Shown here: positions 1 to 11,136 of the stretch, one piece after another
Layout: every line of letters begins with the position of its first letter
Position numbering within the stretch: position 1 is the first letter of the stretch
Source: Massilia agilis
Lineage (GTDB): Bacteria; Pseudomonadota; Gammaproteobacteria; Burkholderiales; Burkholderiaceae_D
Reading direction: 5' to 3'
Assembly (NCBI RefSeq): GCF_024756255.1
Contig: NZ_JANUHB010000005.1
Coordinates: 124,001 to 188,000 of the forward strand
DNA length: 64,000 nt
Program-made: the position numbers and the translations under genes
Notes under the pieces: generated by a model
Seen by the model: the letters and a program-made list of their open reading frames with translations, nothing else
The model's database searches: none
Told to the model about the DNA's origin: nothing

Positions 1-2
1 AC

Positions 3-368
3 GCCAACCCGGATTCGGTGCGCGCTGCGATCGACGTGCTCGCGCAGGCGTCTTCGCCACGCATCCTGGTGCTGGGCGACATGGGCGAAGTCGGCACGCA
101 GGGACAGCAGTTTCACGAAGAGATCGGTGCTTACGCTAACAGCCGCGGCATCGACAATGTGCTCGTTACCGGGGAACTGACCCGCCACATGGTCGGCTCG
201 GGCGCGCGGCACTTCGAGCAGTTCGACGAATTATTGGCAGCACTGGATACACAACTGGGCAGCGAATCAACCGCGACTGTGCTGGTGAAGGGCTCGCGCT
301 TCATGAAGATGGAGCGCGTGGTCCAGCACCTCATCGGATCACAAAACACAGGGAAGGAAGCCCACTGA
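3..368 (+). CDS. murF: UDP-N-acetylmuramoyl-tripeptide--D-Ala-D-Ala ligase, 3' part
   Basis: Only the last ~121 codons are present; the gene enters from the left edge, reading in frame from base 3 ([13 protein letters not shown]). MurF adds D-Ala-D-Ala to the UDP-MurNAc-tripeptide in the cytoplasm, the last soluble step of pentapeptide synthesis. The start of the fragment is the conserved N-x-N-P-D-S region of the Mur ligase C-terminal domain, followed by [10 protein letters not shown] and a [13 protein letters not shown] end typical of MurF. The stop is one base before the mraY start, so it is the upstream member of a dcw operon. Identity is supported both by these motifs and by position before mraY. 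Confidence 0.96.
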   Translation, partial: ANPDSVRAAIDVLAQASSPRILVLGDMGEVGTQGQQFHEEIGAYANSRGIDNVLVTGELTRHMVGSGARHFEQFDELLAALDTQLGSESTATVLVKGSRFMKMERVVQHLIGSQNTGKEAH

Positions 369-369
369 C

Positions 370-1539
370 ATGCTGCTTTGGCTGGCACAATACTTTCAGC
401 AGGATTTTAGCTTCCTGCGCGTTTTTAACTACATCACCTTCCGTGCGGTGTTCGCCACCATCACGGCGATCACGCTCGGCCTGGGCTTTGGCCCGGCCGT
501 GATCCGCAAGCTGACCGCGATGAAGGTCGGCCAGGCGGTGCGTACCTACGGCCCGCAAACCCACCTGCAAAAGCACGGCACCCCGACCATGGGCGGCGTG
601 CTGATCCTCATTTCGATCGGCATCTCGACCCTGCTGTGGTGCGACCTGTCCAACCGCCTGATCTGGCCGGTGTTCGTCGTCACGCTCGGCTTTGGCGCGG
701 TCGGCTGGGTGGACGACTACCGCAAGGTGGTCTACAAGGACCCCGAGGGCATGCGCTCGGGCGAGAAGTATTTCTGGATGTCCCTGATCGGCATCACTTC
801 AGCGCTGTACCTGGCGTTCTCGGTGTCCGCCGCGACCCCGTGGCAGGTGTGGGAGCTGTTCTTCGCCTGGGTGCAGTCGGGCTTCTCGATGGACCTGCCG
901 CCCAAGGCCGACCTGATCGTCCCGTTCTTCAAGACCATCAGCTATCCGCTGGGCGTGTGGGGCTTCATCGCGCTGACCTACTGCGTGATCGTGGGCGCAT
1001 CGAACGCGGTCAACTTCACCGATGGCCTGGATGGCCTGGCCATCATGCCGACCGTGATGGTGGGCGGCGCACTGGGCCTGTTCGCCTACCTGACCGGTAG
1101 CGTCACCTATTCCAAGTACCTGTTCATCCCGCACATTCCGGGCGCCGGCGAGCTGCTGGTGTTCTGCGGCGCGATGGCGGGCGCCGGCCTGGCCTTCCTC
1201 TGGTATAACGCGCACCCCGCGCAGATGTTCATGGGCGACGTCGGCGCACTGGCGCTGGGCGGCGCGCTCGGCACCATCGCCGTCATCGTGCGCCAGGAGA
1301 TCGTCCTGTTCATCATGGGCGGCATTTTTGTTGCAGAGACGCTGTCGGTGATCATCCAGGTGGGCTGGTTCAAGTACACAAAGAAGCGTTACGGGCAGGG
1401 CCGCCGCGTGTTTTTGATGGCGCCGCTGCACCACCACTTCGAACAGAAGGGCTGGAAGGAAACGAAGGTCGTGGTCCGCTTCTGGATCGTGACCATGATG
1501 CTGGTACTGGTTGGTTTGTCGACCCTGAAACTGCGCTGA
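370..1539 (+). CDS. mraY: Phospho-N-acetylmuramoyl-pentapeptide-transferase
   Basis: 389 aa, a multi-spanning inner-membrane enzyme that transfers phospho-MurNAc-pentapeptide to undecaprenyl phosphate to form lipid I. Diagnostic motifs are all present: the acidic pair in VGWVDDYRK (D115, D116), [10 protein letters not shown] (about residues 215-224), the Mg-binding MGD (288-290) and the HHHFE loop (354-358). Around ten hydrophobic segments can be seen. Length is slightly above the E. coli protein (360 aa). It follows murF by one base and precedes murD by one base, consistent with translational coupling in the dcw operon. Confidence 0.98.
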   Translation: MLLWLAQYFQQDFSFLRVFNYITFRAVFATITAITLGLGFGPAVIRKLTAMKVGQAVRTYGPQTHLQKHGTPTMGGVLILISIGISTLLWCDLSNRLIWPVFVVTLGFGAVGWVDDYRKVVYKDPEGMRSGEKYFWMSLIGITSALYLAFSVSAATPWQVWELFFAWVQSGFSMDLPPKADLIVPFFKTISYPLGVWGFIALTYCVIVGASNAVNFTDGLDGLAIMPTVMVGGALGLFAYLTGSVTYSKYLFIPHIPGAGELLVFCGAMAGAGLAFLWYNAHPAQMFMGDVGALALGGALGTIAVIVRQEIVLFIMGGIFVAETLSVIIQVGWFKYTKKRYGQGRRVFLMAPLHHHFEQKGWKETKVVVRFWIVTMMLVLVGLSTLKLR

Positions 1540-1540
1540 C

Positions 1541-3040
1541 ATGAACTATCAAGGCAAATTCGCACTGGTGCTGGGGCTCGGGGAATCCGGCCTCGCGATG
1601 GCGCAATGGCTGGCCCGTTGCGGCGCGCGCCTGCGCGTTGCCGACACGCGCGCCACCCCTGATCGCCTGCCCACCTTGCGCGCGATCGCGGCCGACGCCG
1701 AATTCGTCGGCGGCCCGCTGGAAGCATCCCTGCTCGACGGCATCGACTTTGTCGCCGTCAGCCCGGGCCTGGGCCCGAACCGCGAGCTGGCCGCGATCAT
1801 GCCGGCAGCGGCCGAACGCGGCATCCCCGTGTGGGGCGAGATCGAACTGTTCGCGCAGGCGCTGGCCGTGCTGAAAGAAGAGCGCGGCTATGCGCCCAAG
1901 GTCATCGCCATCACCGGCACCAACGGCAAGACCACCGTCACTAGCCTGACCGGCCTGTTGTGCCGCCGCGCCGGCCTGACCACCAAGGTGGCCGGCAACA
2001 TCAGCCCGGCCGCGCTGGACGTGCTGCGCGAGGCGCTCAACCTGGACGAGCTGCCGCAGGCCTGGGTGCTGGAGCTGTCGAGCTTCCAGCTGCACACCAC
2101 CTATAGCCTCGACGCCGATGCCGCCACCGTGCTCAACGTGACCCAGGACCACCTGGACTGGCACGGCAGCATGGCGGCCTATGCGGCGGACAAGGCGCGC
2201 ATCTTCGGCCAGCACACCGTGCGCGTGCTCAACCGCGACGACGCGACCGTGATGCGCATGACCGCGCCGGACGCGAAGGTCGTCACCTTCGGCCTGGACG
2301 AGCCCGATGCGGCCGACAGCTTTGGCCTGGTCAACGAGCGCGGCGTGCTGTGGTTGTCCACGGCGGTCGCATCGAGCGACGAGCCGGAGAAAAAGCGCAA
2401 GAAAAACGAGCCCGCGCCGCCGGTGGAATTCACCGTCAGCCGCCTGATGCCGGCCGACGCGCTGCGCATTCGCGGCCTGCACAACGCCTCCAACGCGCTG
2501 GCCGCGCTGGCGCTGTGCCGCTCGGTCGGCCTGCCGCTGGCGCCGCTTTTGCACGGCCTGCGCGAGTACGCGGGCGAACCGCACCGCGTCGAGCTGGTCG
2601 CGTCGATCGACGGCGTGGATTACTACGACGACAGCAAGGGCACCAACGTGGGCGCCACCGTGGCCGCGCTGCAGGGCCTGGGCAAGGCCTTCACCGGCGA
2701 AGACCATCAGATCGTGCTGATCGCCGGCGGCGACGGCAAGGGCCAGGACTTCTCGCCGCTGGCCGAGCCGTGCTCGCGCTACGTGCGCGCGGTGCTGCTG
2801 ATCGGCCGTGATGCGCCGGCCGTGCGCGAGGGAATCGAGCCGTCCGGCGTGCCGATGTTCGACCTGCCGGGCCTGGCCGAAGCAGTGCGCCGCGCCAGCG
2901 GCCTGGCCAAGCCGGGCGACGCGGTGCTGCTGTCGCCGGCCTGCGCGAGCCTGGACATGTTCACCAACTACGCACACCGCGCGCAGGTGTTCGTCGAAGC
3001 CGTGCGCGAGCTCGCGCTGGAGAAGGGGCAGGACATCTGA
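1541..3040 (+). CDS. murD: UDP-N-acetylmuramoylalanine--D-glutamate ligase
   Basis: 499 aa cytoplasmic Mur ligase adding D-Glu to UDP-MurNAc-L-Ala. An N-terminal Rossmann-like start ([10 protein letters not shown]), the ATP-binding [11 protein letters not shown] loop (G126-T132), ELSSFQL and the [12 protein letters not shown] segment, and a C-terminal domain with [10 protein letters not shown] and [12 protein letters not shown] identify MurD. It is longer than E. coli MurD (438 aa); part of the excess is a charged stretch near residues 281-295 ([15 protein letters not shown]) between the central and C-terminal parts. The stop overlaps the ftsW start (TGATG). Confidence 0.97.
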   Translation: MNYQGKFALVLGLGESGLAMAQWLARCGARLRVADTRATPDRLPTLRAIAADAEFVGGPLEASLLDGIDFVAVSPGLGPNRELAAIMPAAAERGIPVWGEIELFAQALAVLKEERGYAPKVIAITGTNGKTTVTSLTGLLCRRAGLTTKVAGNISPAALDVLREALNLDELPQAWVLELSSFQLHTTYSLDADAATVLNVTQDHLDWHGSMAAYAADKARIFGQHTVRVLNRDDATVMRMTAPDAKVVTFGLDEPDAADSFGLVNERGVLWLSTAVASSDEPEKKRKKNEPAPPVEFTVSRLMPADALRIRGLHNASNALAALALCRSVGLPLAPLLHGLREYAGEPHRVELVASIDGVDYYDDSKGTNVGATVAALQGLGKAFTGEDHQIVLIAGGDGKGQDFSPLAEPCSRYVRAVLLIGRDAPAVREGIEPSGVPMFDLPGLAEAVRRASGLAKPGDAVLLSPACASLDMFTNYAHRAQVFVEAVRELALEKGQDI

Positions 3041-4260
3041 TGGCCTTCCAGATCCCCTTCAGCTTCGGCGGCGGCTCAAACGATGCGGTGGCGGCTGCGA
3101 GCGCCGCCCGTCCGTCGCGCATGATGGAGTACGATCAGCTGCTGGTCTGGGTCACGGTCATCCTGATGCTGTTCGGGATGGTGATGGTGTATTCGGCCTC
3201 GATCGCGCTGCCGGACTCGCCCAAGTTCTCCTACCTTGGCAACAAGACCAGCTACTTCCTGGTCCGCCAGGCCCTGTTCATCGGCATTTCGCTGCTGGCC
3301 GGCCTGCTGGTGTTCCGCATCCCGATCGCCACCTGGCAGCGCATGGCGCCGCTGATGTTCGTGGCCACGCTGCTGCTGCTGGTGGTGGTGCTGGTGCCGG
3401 GCGTGGGCGTTTCGGTCAACGGCTCGCGCCGCTGGCTCTCGCTCAAGGTATTCAACCTGCAGCCTTCCGAAATCATGAAGATCGTCGCCGTGCTGTACGC
3501 GGCCGACTTCACGGTGCGCAAGCAGCAGTACATGCACAAGCTGACCAAGGGCTTCATGCCGATGGCGGTGGCCATGGGCGTGGTTGGCATGCTGCTCCTG
3601 CTCGAGCCCGACCTGGGCGCGTTCGGCGTCATCGTCTGCATCTCGATGGGCATCCTGTTCCTGGGCGGCTTCAACATGGTCTGGTTCGGCGGCATCGGCG
3701 CGATCCTGGTGCTGGTGTTCACCTCGATCATCGCGCTCTCGCCGTTTCGCCGCGCCCGCATGTTCGCCTACCTCGACCCCTGGCAGGAAGGGAACGCGCT
3801 GGACAAGGCATACCAGCTGACCCACTCGCTGATCGCCTTCGGCCGCGGCGAGATCTTCGGCGTCGGCCTTGGCAACAGCGTGGAAAAGCTGCACTACCTG
3901 CCCGAAGCGCACACCGACTTCTTGATGGCCGTGATCGGCGAGGAGCTCGGGCTGGTCGGCGTGCTGGTCGTCGTCGGCCTGTTCTACTGGCTGGTCAAGC
4001 GCGCCTTCGACATCGGCCGCCAGGCCATTGCGCTGGACCAGACCTTTGCCGGCCTGGCCGCGAAAGGCATCGGCATCTGGATCGGCGTGCAGACCTTCAT
4101 CAACATGGGCGTGAACCTGGGCCTGCTGCCGACCAAGGGCCTGACCCTCCCGCTGATGAGCTACGGCGGCTCGGGCGTGCTGTTCAACTGCGTGGGCCTG
4201 GCCATTTTGCTGCGCATCGACTACGAAAATCGCGTGCGCATGCGGGGAGGCCGCCAATGA
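3040..4260 (+). CDS. ftsW: Lipid II glycosyltransferase FtsW (SEDS family)
   Basis: 406 aa polytopic SEDS protein that polymerises septal peptidoglycan with its partner FtsI (expected upstream, outside the window). After a ~30-residue soluble N-terminus (MMEYDQLL) come about ten hydrophobic helices. Family signatures include NGSRRWL near residue 127, [37 protein letters not shown] and the C-terminal [19 protein letters not shown]. Start overlaps the murD stop by one base and the stop overlaps the murG start (ATGA). Confidence 0.97.
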   Translation: MAFQIPFSFGGGSNDAVAAASAARPSRMMEYDQLLVWVTVILMLFGMVMVYSASIALPDSPKFSYLGNKTSYFLVRQALFIGISLLAGLLVFRIPIATWQRMAPLMFVATLLLLVVVLVPGVGVSVNGSRRWLSLKVFNLQPSEIMKIVAVLYAADFTVRKQQYMHKLTKGFMPMAVAMGVVGMLLLLEPDLGAFGVIVCISMGILFLGGFNMVWFGGIGAILVLVFTSIIALSPFRRARMFAYLDPWQEGNALDKAYQLTHSLIAFGRGEIFGVGLGNSVEKLHYLPEAHTDFLMAVIGEELGLVGVLVVVGLFYWLVKRAFDIGRQAIALDQTFAGLAAKGIGIWIGVQTFINMGVNLGLLPTKGLTLPLMSYGGSGVLFNCVGLAILLRIDYENRVRMRGGRQ

Positions 4261-5336
4261 AGCGCCTGATGATCATGGCAGCCGGCACCGGCGGCCACAT
4301 CTTCCCCGGCATCGCGATCGCGCAGACGATGCGCGAGCGCGGCTGGGAAGTGAGCTGGCTCGGCACCGCCCACGGCATGGAGCGCGACATCGTGCCGCGC
4401 CACGGCATCGAGATGGACGTGATCGACTTTGCCGGTATGCGCGGCAAGGGCATCGGCCACACGATCACCGGCGCCTTCAAGATGGCGGCCAGCTTCGGCG
4501 CGGTGCTCAAGTACCTGGGCCGCCGCAAGCCGGACGTGGTGCTGGGCATGGGCGGCTACGTTTGCGTCCCCGGCGGCATGATGGCGCGCCTGAAGGGGAT
4601 TCCGCTCGCGCTGGTCAACGCCGACGCCGCGCTGCTGTTGTCGAACAAGACGCTCGCGCCGATGGCGCAAAAGGTGCTGTTCGGCTTCCCGGCCGATTTC
4701 GGCGCCGCCGCCGGCAAGGCGGTCGTCACCGGCAACCCGGTGCGCAAGGAGATCCTCGAGATGCCGGCGCCCGCGCGCCGCTTCGCCAACCGCACCGGCC
4801 CGCTCAACGTGCTGGTGGTGGGCGGCAGCCTGGGCGCCAAGGTGCTCAACGACGCCGTGCCCGCCGCGCTGGCGATGATCCCGGAAGGCGAGCGCCCCGT
4901 GGTGACGCACCAGTCGGGCAAGAAGAACATCGACGCGCTGCGCGCGGCGTACGCCCAGGCGGGCGTGAAGGCGACCGTGCTCGACTTCATCGACGACATG
5001 GCGGCCGAATATGCCAATGCCGACCTGGTGATCTGCCGCGCCGGCGCGATCACGGTGTCGGAGCTGACGGCTGCGGGGGTGGCCAGTGTGCTGGTGCCGC
5101 TGATGGTGAGCACCACCAGCCACCAGCGCGACAACGCGACCTGGATGGAACAGCAGAAGGCATCGGTGCACCTGCCGCAGGCCGAACTGAACGCGGCGCG
5201 GCTGGCGCAGCTGCTGCAACAAACTTCGCGCGACGATTGCCTGCGCATGGCGGAAGCCGCGCAGGCAGTGGGTCAGCGCAACGCCAACGAGGCAATCGCT
5301 GGCGTACTCGAACAACTGGCGGGGCAGGGCGGATGA
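4257..5336 (+). CDS. murG: UDP-GlcNAc:lipid I N-acetylglucosaminyltransferase
   Basis: 359 aa GT28 glycosyltransferase that converts lipid I to lipid II on the inner face of the membrane. The start chosen is the ATG overlapping the ftsW stop (ATGA), giving [18 protein letters not shown] with the diagnostic GTGGH loop. Other landmarks are [37 protein letters not shown] and [11 protein letters not shown] followed by HQRDNA. The H-E-Q-N motif of E. coli MurG is replaced here by V-N-A-D, which is unusual relative to the textbook enzyme; the remaining motifs and the location make the identity secure. Confidence 0.96.
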   Translation: MKRLMIMAAGTGGHIFPGIAIAQTMRERGWEVSWLGTAHGMERDIVPRHGIEMDVIDFAGMRGKGIGHTITGAFKMAASFGAVLKYLGRRKPDVVLGMGGYVCVPGGMMARLKGIPLALVNADAALLLSNKTLAPMAQKVLFGFPADFGAAAGKAVVTGNPVRKEILEMPAPARRFANRTGPLNVLVVGGSLGAKVLNDAVPAALAMIPEGERPVVTHQSGKKNIDALRAAYAQAGVKATVLDFIDDMAAEYANADLVICRAGAITVSELTAAGVASVLVPLMVSTTSHQRDNATWMEQQKASVHLPQAELNAARLAQLLQQTSRDDCLRMAEAAQAVGQRNANEAIAGVLEQLAGQGG

Positions 5337-6727
5337 AACACAAGATCAAGCACATTCACTTCGTCGGCATCGGCGGCAGCGGCATGAGCGGCATCGCCGA
5401 GGTGCTGCTCAACCTGGGCTACAAGGTGTCCGGCTCGGACCTGTCGAGCAACGCGGCCAGCCAGCGCCTGGCGCAGCTGGGCGCACGCGTGACCGTGGGA
5501 CACGCTGCCGAGAACATCCTGGGCGCCGATGCGGTGGTCACCTCGACCGCCGTCAACGAATCGAACCCCGAAGTCGTGGCCGCTCGCGCCGCCAAGATCC
5601 CGGTCGTGCCGCGCGCGATCATGCTGGGCGAACTGATGCGCTTAAAGCGTGGCATCGCGATCGCCGGCACCCACGGCAAGACCACCACCACCAGCCTGGT
5701 CGCGTCGGTGCTGGCCGAAGGCGGGCTCGATCCGACTTTCGTGATCGGCGGGCGCCTGAACAGCGCCGGCGCCAACGCCAAGCTCGGCTCGGGCGAATAC
5801 ATCGTGGCCGAGGCCGACGAATCGGACGCATCGTTCCTGAACCTGTCGCCGATGATCGAGGTGATCACCAACATCGACGCCGACCACATGGAAACCTATG
5901 AGCACGACTTCGAAAAGCTCAAGGCCGCGTTCGTGAACTTCACCCACCGCCTGCCGTTCTACGGCCGCGCGATGATGTGCATCGACGATCCGCACGTGCG
6001 CTCGATCCTGCCGCAGGTGACCAAGCCCGTGACCACCTACGGCTTCTCTGAAGACGCCGAGGTGCGCGCCCTGAACGCCCGCGCGGACGGCCTGCAGATG
6101 CGCTTTACCGTGCGCCAGCAGGGCTACCCGGATACCGAATTCGTGCTCAACCAGCCCGGCATGCACAACGTGCTCAATGCCTGCTCCGCGATCGCGATCG
6201 CGCGCGAGATCGGGCTGGACGACGCCGCCACCGCGCGCGGCCTGGCCGAGTTCCGCGGCGTGGGCCGGCGCTTCACCCGCTACGGCGATATTGCGCTGCC
6301 CGGCGGCGGCAGCTTTGCGCTGGTGGACGACTTTGGCCACCACCCGGTCGAAACCCGGGTCACGCTGGCCGCTGCCCGCGCCGCCTACCCGGGCCGCCGG
6401 CTGGTGCTGGCCTTCCAGCCGCACCGCTACACGCGCACCCGCGACCTGTTCGAGGATTTCGTGCACGTGCTTTCCAGCGTCGATGTGCTGCTGCTGGCCG
6501 ACGTGTATGCGGCCGGCGAAGCGCCCATCGTCGGCGCCGACGGCCGTTCCCTGGCGCGCGCGCTGCGCGCCGCCGGCAAGGTGGAACCGATTTTTGTGCA
6601 GGCGATTGCCGACATGCCGGCCGCGATACTGAACGCGGCACGTGACGGCGACGTCGTCATCACCATGGGCGCAGGCTCGATCAGCGGCGTCCCCCATCAA
6701 CTGACAACCCAAAAGGCTTCATCGTGA
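5333..6727 (+). CDS. murC: UDP-N-acetylmuramate--L-alanine ligase
   Basis: 464 aa cytoplasmic Mur ligase that adds the first amino acid (L-Ala) to UDP-MurNAc. Start is the ATG overlapping the murG stop. The N-terminal dinucleotide-like loop [17 protein letters not shown], the ATP-binding [11 protein letters not shown] (112-120), [22 protein letters not shown] and the C-terminal DDFGHHPVE and [10 protein letters not shown] are all MurC-specific. Length matches the family. murC stop overlaps the GTG start of ddl. Confidence 0.97.
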   Translation: MKHKIKHIHFVGIGGSGMSGIAEVLLNLGYKVSGSDLSSNAASQRLAQLGARVTVGHAAENILGADAVVTSTAVNESNPEVVAARAAKIPVVPRAIMLGELMRLKRGIAIAGTHGKTTTTSLVASVLAEGGLDPTFVIGGRLNSAGANAKLGSGEYIVAEADESDASFLNLSPMIEVITNIDADHMETYEHDFEKLKAAFVNFTHRLPFYGRAMMCIDDPHVRSILPQVTKPVTTYGFSEDAEVRALNARADGLQMRFTVRQQGYPDTEFVLNQPGMHNVLNACSAIAIAREIGLDDAATARGLAEFRGVGRRFTRYGDIALPGGGSFALVDDFGHHPVETRVTLAAARAAYPGRRLVLAFQPHRYTRTRDLFEDFVHVLSSVDVLLLADVYAAGEAPIVGADGRSLARALRAAGKVEPIFVQAIADMPAAILNAARDGDVVITMGAGSISGVPHQLTTQKASS

Positions 6728-7689
6728 GTGTACTTTCTTCCACTGACGCCAAGTCGTTCGGCAAGGTCGGCGTGCTGTTCGGCGGCCGTTCGGCCGAACG
6801 CGACGTGTCGATCATGTCCGGCAACGGCGTGCTCGAGGCGCTGAAAAGCCGCGGCATCGATGCCCACGGCTTCGACCCGGCCGAGCGCTCGCTGGCGGAC
6901 CTGGCCGCCGAAAAATTCGACCGCGTGTTCATCGCGCTGCACGGCCGCTACGGCGAGGACGGCAGCCTGCAGGGCGTGCTCGAACAGCTCGGCATCCCGT
7001 ACACCGGCAGCGGCGTGATGGCTTCGTCCGTGGCCATGGACAAGATCACCACCAAGAAGATCTGGCTGCACCACGGCCTGCCGACCCCGCGCTTCGCGGT
7101 GCTGGAGGCCGACACCGACCTGGCCAAGGTCGCGGCCGAACTCGGCCTGCCGCTGATCGTCAAGCCACCCCACGAAGGTTCGACCATCGGCATCACCAAG
7201 GTCACCAAGGCCGAGGAGCTGAAGGCCGCCTACGACCTGGCCGCCGGCTTCGACGAGGAAGTGCTGGCCGAGGAATTCGTCGCCGGCCGCGAGCTGACCG
7301 TGACCGTGCTTGGCCGCGGCAAGACCGCGCGCGCCCTGCCGATCGTGGAGATCGTCGCGCCCGAGGGGAACTACGACTACCAGAACAAGTACTTCACCGA
7401 CGACACCAAGTACTACTGCCCGGCGCAGATCGACGAGGCCACCACCGCCCAGATCCAGCGCATCGCCGTGGACGCGTTCAACGCGCTCGGCTGCGAGGGC
7501 TGGGCGCGCCTGGACGTGCTGCTGCGCGCCTCGGACAACAAGCCGTTCCTGCTCGAGGCGAACACCGCGCCGGGCATGACCACCCACTCGCTGGTGCCGA
7601 TGTCCGGCCGCGCCATCGGGCTGGAGTATGCAGACCTGTGCGTCGAGATCTTGCGCGGTGCGCGCCTGAAGATCGGCGCGAACAAGTAA
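6724..7689 (+). CDS. ddl: D-alanine--D-alanine ligase
   Basis: 321 aa ATP-grasp ligase making D-Ala-D-Ala for MurF. Start is GTG overlapping the murC stop (GTGA). N-terminal [16 protein letters not shown], the [12 protein letters not shown] loop, [10 protein letters not shown], the ATP-grasp lysine segment [13 protein letters not shown] and the C-terminal [17 protein letters not shown] identify it. The length is close to DdlB of E. coli. It is followed by ftsQ after an 18-base gap, the usual ddl-ftsQ-ftsA-ftsZ order. Confidence 0.97.
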   Translation: MSVLSSTDAKSFGKVGVLFGGRSAERDVSIMSGNGVLEALKSRGIDAHGFDPAERSLADLAAEKFDRVFIALHGRYGEDGSLQGVLEQLGIPYTGSGVMASSVAMDKITTKKIWLHHGLPTPRFAVLEADTDLAKVAAELGLPLIVKPPHEGSTIGITKVTKAEELKAAYDLAAGFDEEVLAEEFVAGRELTVTVLGRGKTARALPIVEIVAPEGNYDYQNKYFTDDTKYYCPAQIDEATTAQIQRIAVDAFNALGCEGWARLDVLLRASDNKPFLLEANTAPGMTTHSLVPMSGRAIGLEYADLCVEILRGARLKIGANK

Positions 7690-7707
7690 AGGGAAAAGCA
7701 CGAAGCT

Positions 7708-8532
7708 ATGTGGCACGACGTCCGAACCCTGAATGCGACCGCCAGCGGCCTGATGGCCCTGACGGTGCTCGCCTGTATCGCATCCGGGGTGTGGTGGCTG
7801 TCGCAGCGGCCGATGTTCACGCTGCGCACGGTGCGCGTGGAGAGCATGTACGGCATCGGCCTGAAGCACGTGAACGAACTGACGGTCCGCAACGGCGTCG
7901 TGGGGAAGCTCAAGGGGAACTTCTTCACCGCCAACCTGGACCAGGTACGCAACGTATTCGAGGCGGTGCCCTGGGTGCGCCGCGCGACCGTGCGCCGCGA
8001 GTGGCCGAACGAACTGATCGTGGACGTGGAAGAGCACGAGGCGCTGGGCACCTGGGGCGAGGACGGCCGGCTGCTGTCGGTGAAGGGCGACGTGTTCACC
8101 GCCAACCTGGCCGAGGCCGACGAGGACCGCACGCTGCCGCTGCCCGCGTTCGACGGGCCGCCCGGCAGCGAAAAGGAAGTGCTGGCGCGCTTTGCCGAGC
8201 TGCGCGGCTGGTTCGCACCGATCAAGCTGGCGCCCGAGGCGCTCAGCCTGTCGAGCCGCTACGCGTGGACGGTCAAGCTGGACAACGGCATGAGCGTGGC
8301 ACTGGGCCGCGAGCAGGACCGCACCACCCTGAAGAACCGGGTGCAGCGGCTGGTGGGGATCTATCCGCAGCTCGTCGCGCGGCTGCAGGAAGGACGCATC
8401 GACAGCATCGACATGCGCTACCCGAACGGGCTGGCGCTGGCATCGAGCGCGCTGATGGTGCCAAGTGACGCGACCAAGCCGGTGAAGCCGGCAAAGAAGA
8501 CCAATTCAAGCAAGACAACCAAGCATATTTAA
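7708..8532 (+). CDS. ftsQ: Cell division protein FtsQ
   Basis: 274 aa bitopic membrane protein of the divisome, linking early cytoplasmic and late periplasmic division proteins through FtsB/FtsL. A short cytoplasmic N-terminus is followed by one membrane helix (about residues 14-34), then a POTRA domain (from TLRTVRVES to VDVEEHEALGTW) and a beta domain ending near residue 250. The tail is lysine/threonine rich. The sequence is weakly conserved as usual for FtsQ; position between ddl and ftsA supports the call. Confidence 0.94.
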   Translation: MWHDVRTLNATASGLMALTVLACIASGVWWLSQRPMFTLRTVRVESMYGIGLKHVNELTVRNGVVGKLKGNFFTANLDQVRNVFEAVPWVRRATVRREWPNELIVDVEEHEALGTWGEDGRLLSVKGDVFTANLAEADEDRTLPLPAFDGPPGSEKEVLARFAELRGWFAPIKLAPEALSLSSRYAWTVKLDNGMSVALGREQDRTTLKNRVQRLVGIYPQLVARLQEGRIDSIDMRYPNGLALASSALMVPSDATKPVKPAKKTNSSKTTKHI

Positions 8533-8547
8533 AAACAGCAGGCGAAA

Positions 8548-9780
8548 ATGACAAAAGACGCGAAAAACCTGATCGTCGGCCTCGACATCGGCACCTCGAA
8601 GGTGGTGGCGGTGGTGGCCGAAGTGATGCCCGATGGGCGCCACGAGGTCATCGGACTGGGGCAGCACGAGTCCAAAGGGTTGAAGAAGGGCGTTGTCGTG
8701 AACATCGAGGCGACGGTCGAATCGATCCAGCGCGCGCTCGAAGAAGCGGAGCTCATGGCCGACTGCAAGATCCGCAACGTCTATGCGGGCATCGCCGGCA
8801 GTCATATCCGCTCGTTCAACTCGAGCGGCATGGTGGCGATCAAGGACAAGGAAGTCACCGCGACCGACGTGGCGCGCGTGATCGAAACGGCCAAGGCGGT
8901 CAACATCCCGACCGACCAGCAGCTGCTGCACACCGTGCCGCAGGAGTTCATCGTCGATAACCAGGAAGACGTGCGCGAGCCGATCGGCATGAGCGGCATT
9001 CGCCTGGAAGTGCGCGTGCACATCGTGACCGGCGCGGTCTCGGCGGTGCAGAACATCGTCAAGTGCGTGCGCCGCTGCGGCCTGGAAGTGTCGGACCTGA
9101 TCCTGCAGCCGATGGCCTCGGCCGACGCGGTGCTCACCCACGACGAGAAGGAACTGGGCGTGGTGCTGATCGACATTGGCGGCGGCACCACCGACATCGC
9201 CGTGTTCTCCGACGGCGCCATCCGCCACACCGCCGTGATCCCGATCGCGGGCGACCAGATCACCAGCGACATCGCCATGGCGCTGCGCACCCCGACCGGC
9301 GAGGCGGAAGAAATCAAGATCCGCTACGGCGTGGCCAAGCAGGTGCTGGCCGATCCGGGCGAAACGCTCGAAGTGCCGGGCATCGGCGACCGCGGCCCGC
9401 GTTCGCTGTCGCGCCAGGCACTGGCGGCCGTGATCGAGCCGCGCGTTGAAGAACTGTTCGCGATGGTGCACCAGGTGGTGCGCGACTCGGGCTACGAAGG
9501 CGTGCTCTCGTCGGGCATCGTGCTCACCGGCGGCAGCTCGATCATGCCGGGCATGATCGAAATGGCAGAAGACATTTTCCTGAAGCCGGCGCGCCTTGGA
9601 ACGCCGGACTATCGCGGCCAGCTGGCTGATGTCGTGCGCAGTCCGCGCTATGCGACTGTGCTCGGCCTGCTGCTGGAAGCGAAGAAGCAGTATTTGCGCG
9701 GGCATATCGTGACTCGTCAGGATGGCTCGATCAATGCGGTGTGGCAGCGGGTGAAGGAGTGGGTCTTGGGGAATTTTTAA
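8548..9780 (+). CDS. ftsA: Cell division protein FtsA
   Basis: 410 aa actin-like ATPase that anchors FtsZ to the membrane. The actin-fold phosphate loops are visible: VGLDIGTSKVVAVV at the N-terminus, LIDIGGGTTDIAVF in the middle and VLTGGSSIMPG towards the end. The last residues (INAVWQRVKEWVLGNF) form the amphipathic membrane-targeting helix typical of FtsA. It lies 15 bases after ftsQ and 137 bases before ftsZ. Confidence 0.98.
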   Translation: MTKDAKNLIVGLDIGTSKVVAVVAEVMPDGRHEVIGLGQHESKGLKKGVVVNIEATVESIQRALEEAELMADCKIRNVYAGIAGSHIRSFNSSGMVAIKDKEVTATDVARVIETAKAVNIPTDQQLLHTVPQEFIVDNQEDVREPIGMSGIRLEVRVHIVTGAVSAVQNIVKCVRRCGLEVSDLILQPMASADAVLTHDEKELGVVLIDIGGGTTDIAVFSDGAIRHTAVIPIAGDQITSDIAMALRTPTGEAEEIKIRYGVAKQVLADPGETLEVPGIGDRGPRSLSRQALAAVIEPRVEELFAMVHQVVRDSGYEGVLSSGIVLTGGSSIMPGMIEMAEDIFLKPARLGTPDYRGQLADVVRSPRYATVLGLLLEAKKQYLRGHIVTRQDGSINAVWQRVKEWVLGNF

Positions 9781-9917
9781 CGGCAGGCGGGTTCAAGAAT
9801 TAGGTAATACGGAATAAACAGTTTTTTAAAATAAAACCGCAGTTTTCAATCTCCAGGCCTGATAGAGGCTTATGAGACCTGGCGCTTGGAAACGGCATTT
9901 GATATCAGGAGCAAAAC

Positions 9918-11117
9918 ATGGAGTTCGATATGGTGGATAACGCAGCCCTCGGGACCATCATCAAGGTCGTTGGTGTCGGCGGCGCTGGTGGTAACGCGGT
10001 TCAGCACATGATCAACAAGGGTGTGTCCGGTGTCGAGTTCATCGCCGCAAACACGGACGCGCAGGCACTGGCGGCGTCCACCGCCCACAACATCATCCAG
10101 ATCGGCGATTCCGGCCTGGGCGCGGGCATGCGTCCGGACGTGGGCCGCCAGCTGGCCGAGCAAAGCCGCACCCGCATCGAAGACGCGCTGCGCGGCTCGC
10201 ACATGGTGTTCATCGCCGCCGGCATGGGCGGTGGCACCGGCACCGGCGCCGCGCCGGTGGTGGCGGAGGTTGCCAAGAACATGGGCGCGCTGACCGTGGC
10301 GGTCGTTTCCAAGCCGTTCTCGTACGAAGGCGGCAAGTGCATGGACATCGCCGAAACCGGCCTCGAGGAACTGTCCAAGTATGTCGATTCGCTGATCATC
10401 ATCCTGAATGAGAAGCTGGAAGACATCTACGAAGACGAGTCGATGCTCGACTGGATGAAGCATGCCGACGACGTGCTGAACAACGCCGTTGCCGGTATCG
10501 CCGAGATCATCAACGTGCCGGGCCACATCAACGTGGACTTCAACGACGTCAAGACCATCATGAGCGAGCAGGGCAAGGCCATGATGGGCACCGCGACCGC
10601 AGCCGGCGTGGACCGTGCGCGCATCGCGGCCGAGCAGGCGATCGCCTCGCCGCTGCTGGACGGCGTGGACCTGTCGGGTGCGCGCGGCGTGCTGGTCAAC
10701 GTGACCGCAAGCCGCAACCTGAAGGGCAAGGAGATCAAGGAAGTCATGGCTGCGGTGCGCGCGTTTGCCGCCCCGGACGCCGCGATCGCACAAGGTATCG
10801 CCTACGACGACAGCATGGGCGACGACCTGCGCGTGACCGTGGTGGCCACCGGCCTTGGCAAGGGCAAGAAGAACATCCAGCTGGTGCAGACCCCGGTGCT
10901 GCGCACGGGCACCCACAATGCCCCGATCATGGCTGCCGGCACTCCGTCGATGGGCAACGGCGTGACCATGGGTTCGGCCGGCGGCGACGCCATGGGCGGC
11001 ATGAAGCAGCCGGCCGTGTGGCGCCGCGAGCAGGCATCGGAGCAGGTGCAGGCGATGCAGCGCAACGGCGTCGAAACCTACGACATCCCGGCGTTCCTGC
11101 GCAAGCAGGCTGACTGA
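9918..11117 (+). CDS. ftsZ: Cell division protein FtsZ
   Basis: 399 aa tubulin-like GTPase forming the Z-ring. The tubulin signature GGGTGTGAAP is at residues 104-113, with KVVGVGGAGGNAV near the N-terminus and NVDFNDVKTIMSEQG (T7 loop). The linker is short and the C-terminal peptide DIPAFLRKQAD (389-399) is the conserved FtsA/ZapD-binding tail. A good Shine-Dalgarno (AGGAG) lies about 10 bases before the ATG. A 137-base A/T-rich gap upstream could hold an extra ftsZ promoter, but I cannot point to a clear one. Followed by a strong terminator. Confidence 0.98.
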   Translation: MEFDMVDNAALGTIIKVVGVGGAGGNAVQHMINKGVSGVEFIAANTDAQALAASTAHNIIQIGDSGLGAGMRPDVGRQLAEQSRTRIEDALRGSHMVFIAAGMGGGTGTGAAPVVAEVAKNMGALTVAVVSKPFSYEGGKCMDIAETGLEELSKYVDSLIIILNEKLEDIYEDESMLDWMKHADDVLNNAVAGIAEIINVPGHINVDFNDVKTIMSEQGKAMMGTATAAGVDRARIAAEQAIASPLLDGVDLSGARGVLVNVTASRNLKGKEIKEVMAAVRAFAAPDAAIAQGIAYDDSMGDDLRVTVVATGLGKGKKNIQLVQTPVLRTGTHNAPIMAAGTPSMGNGVTMGSAGGDAMGGMKQPAVWRREQASEQVQAMQRNGVETYDIPAFLRKQAD

Positions 11118-11136
11118 TTCCACGTCAGGCGTAAGC

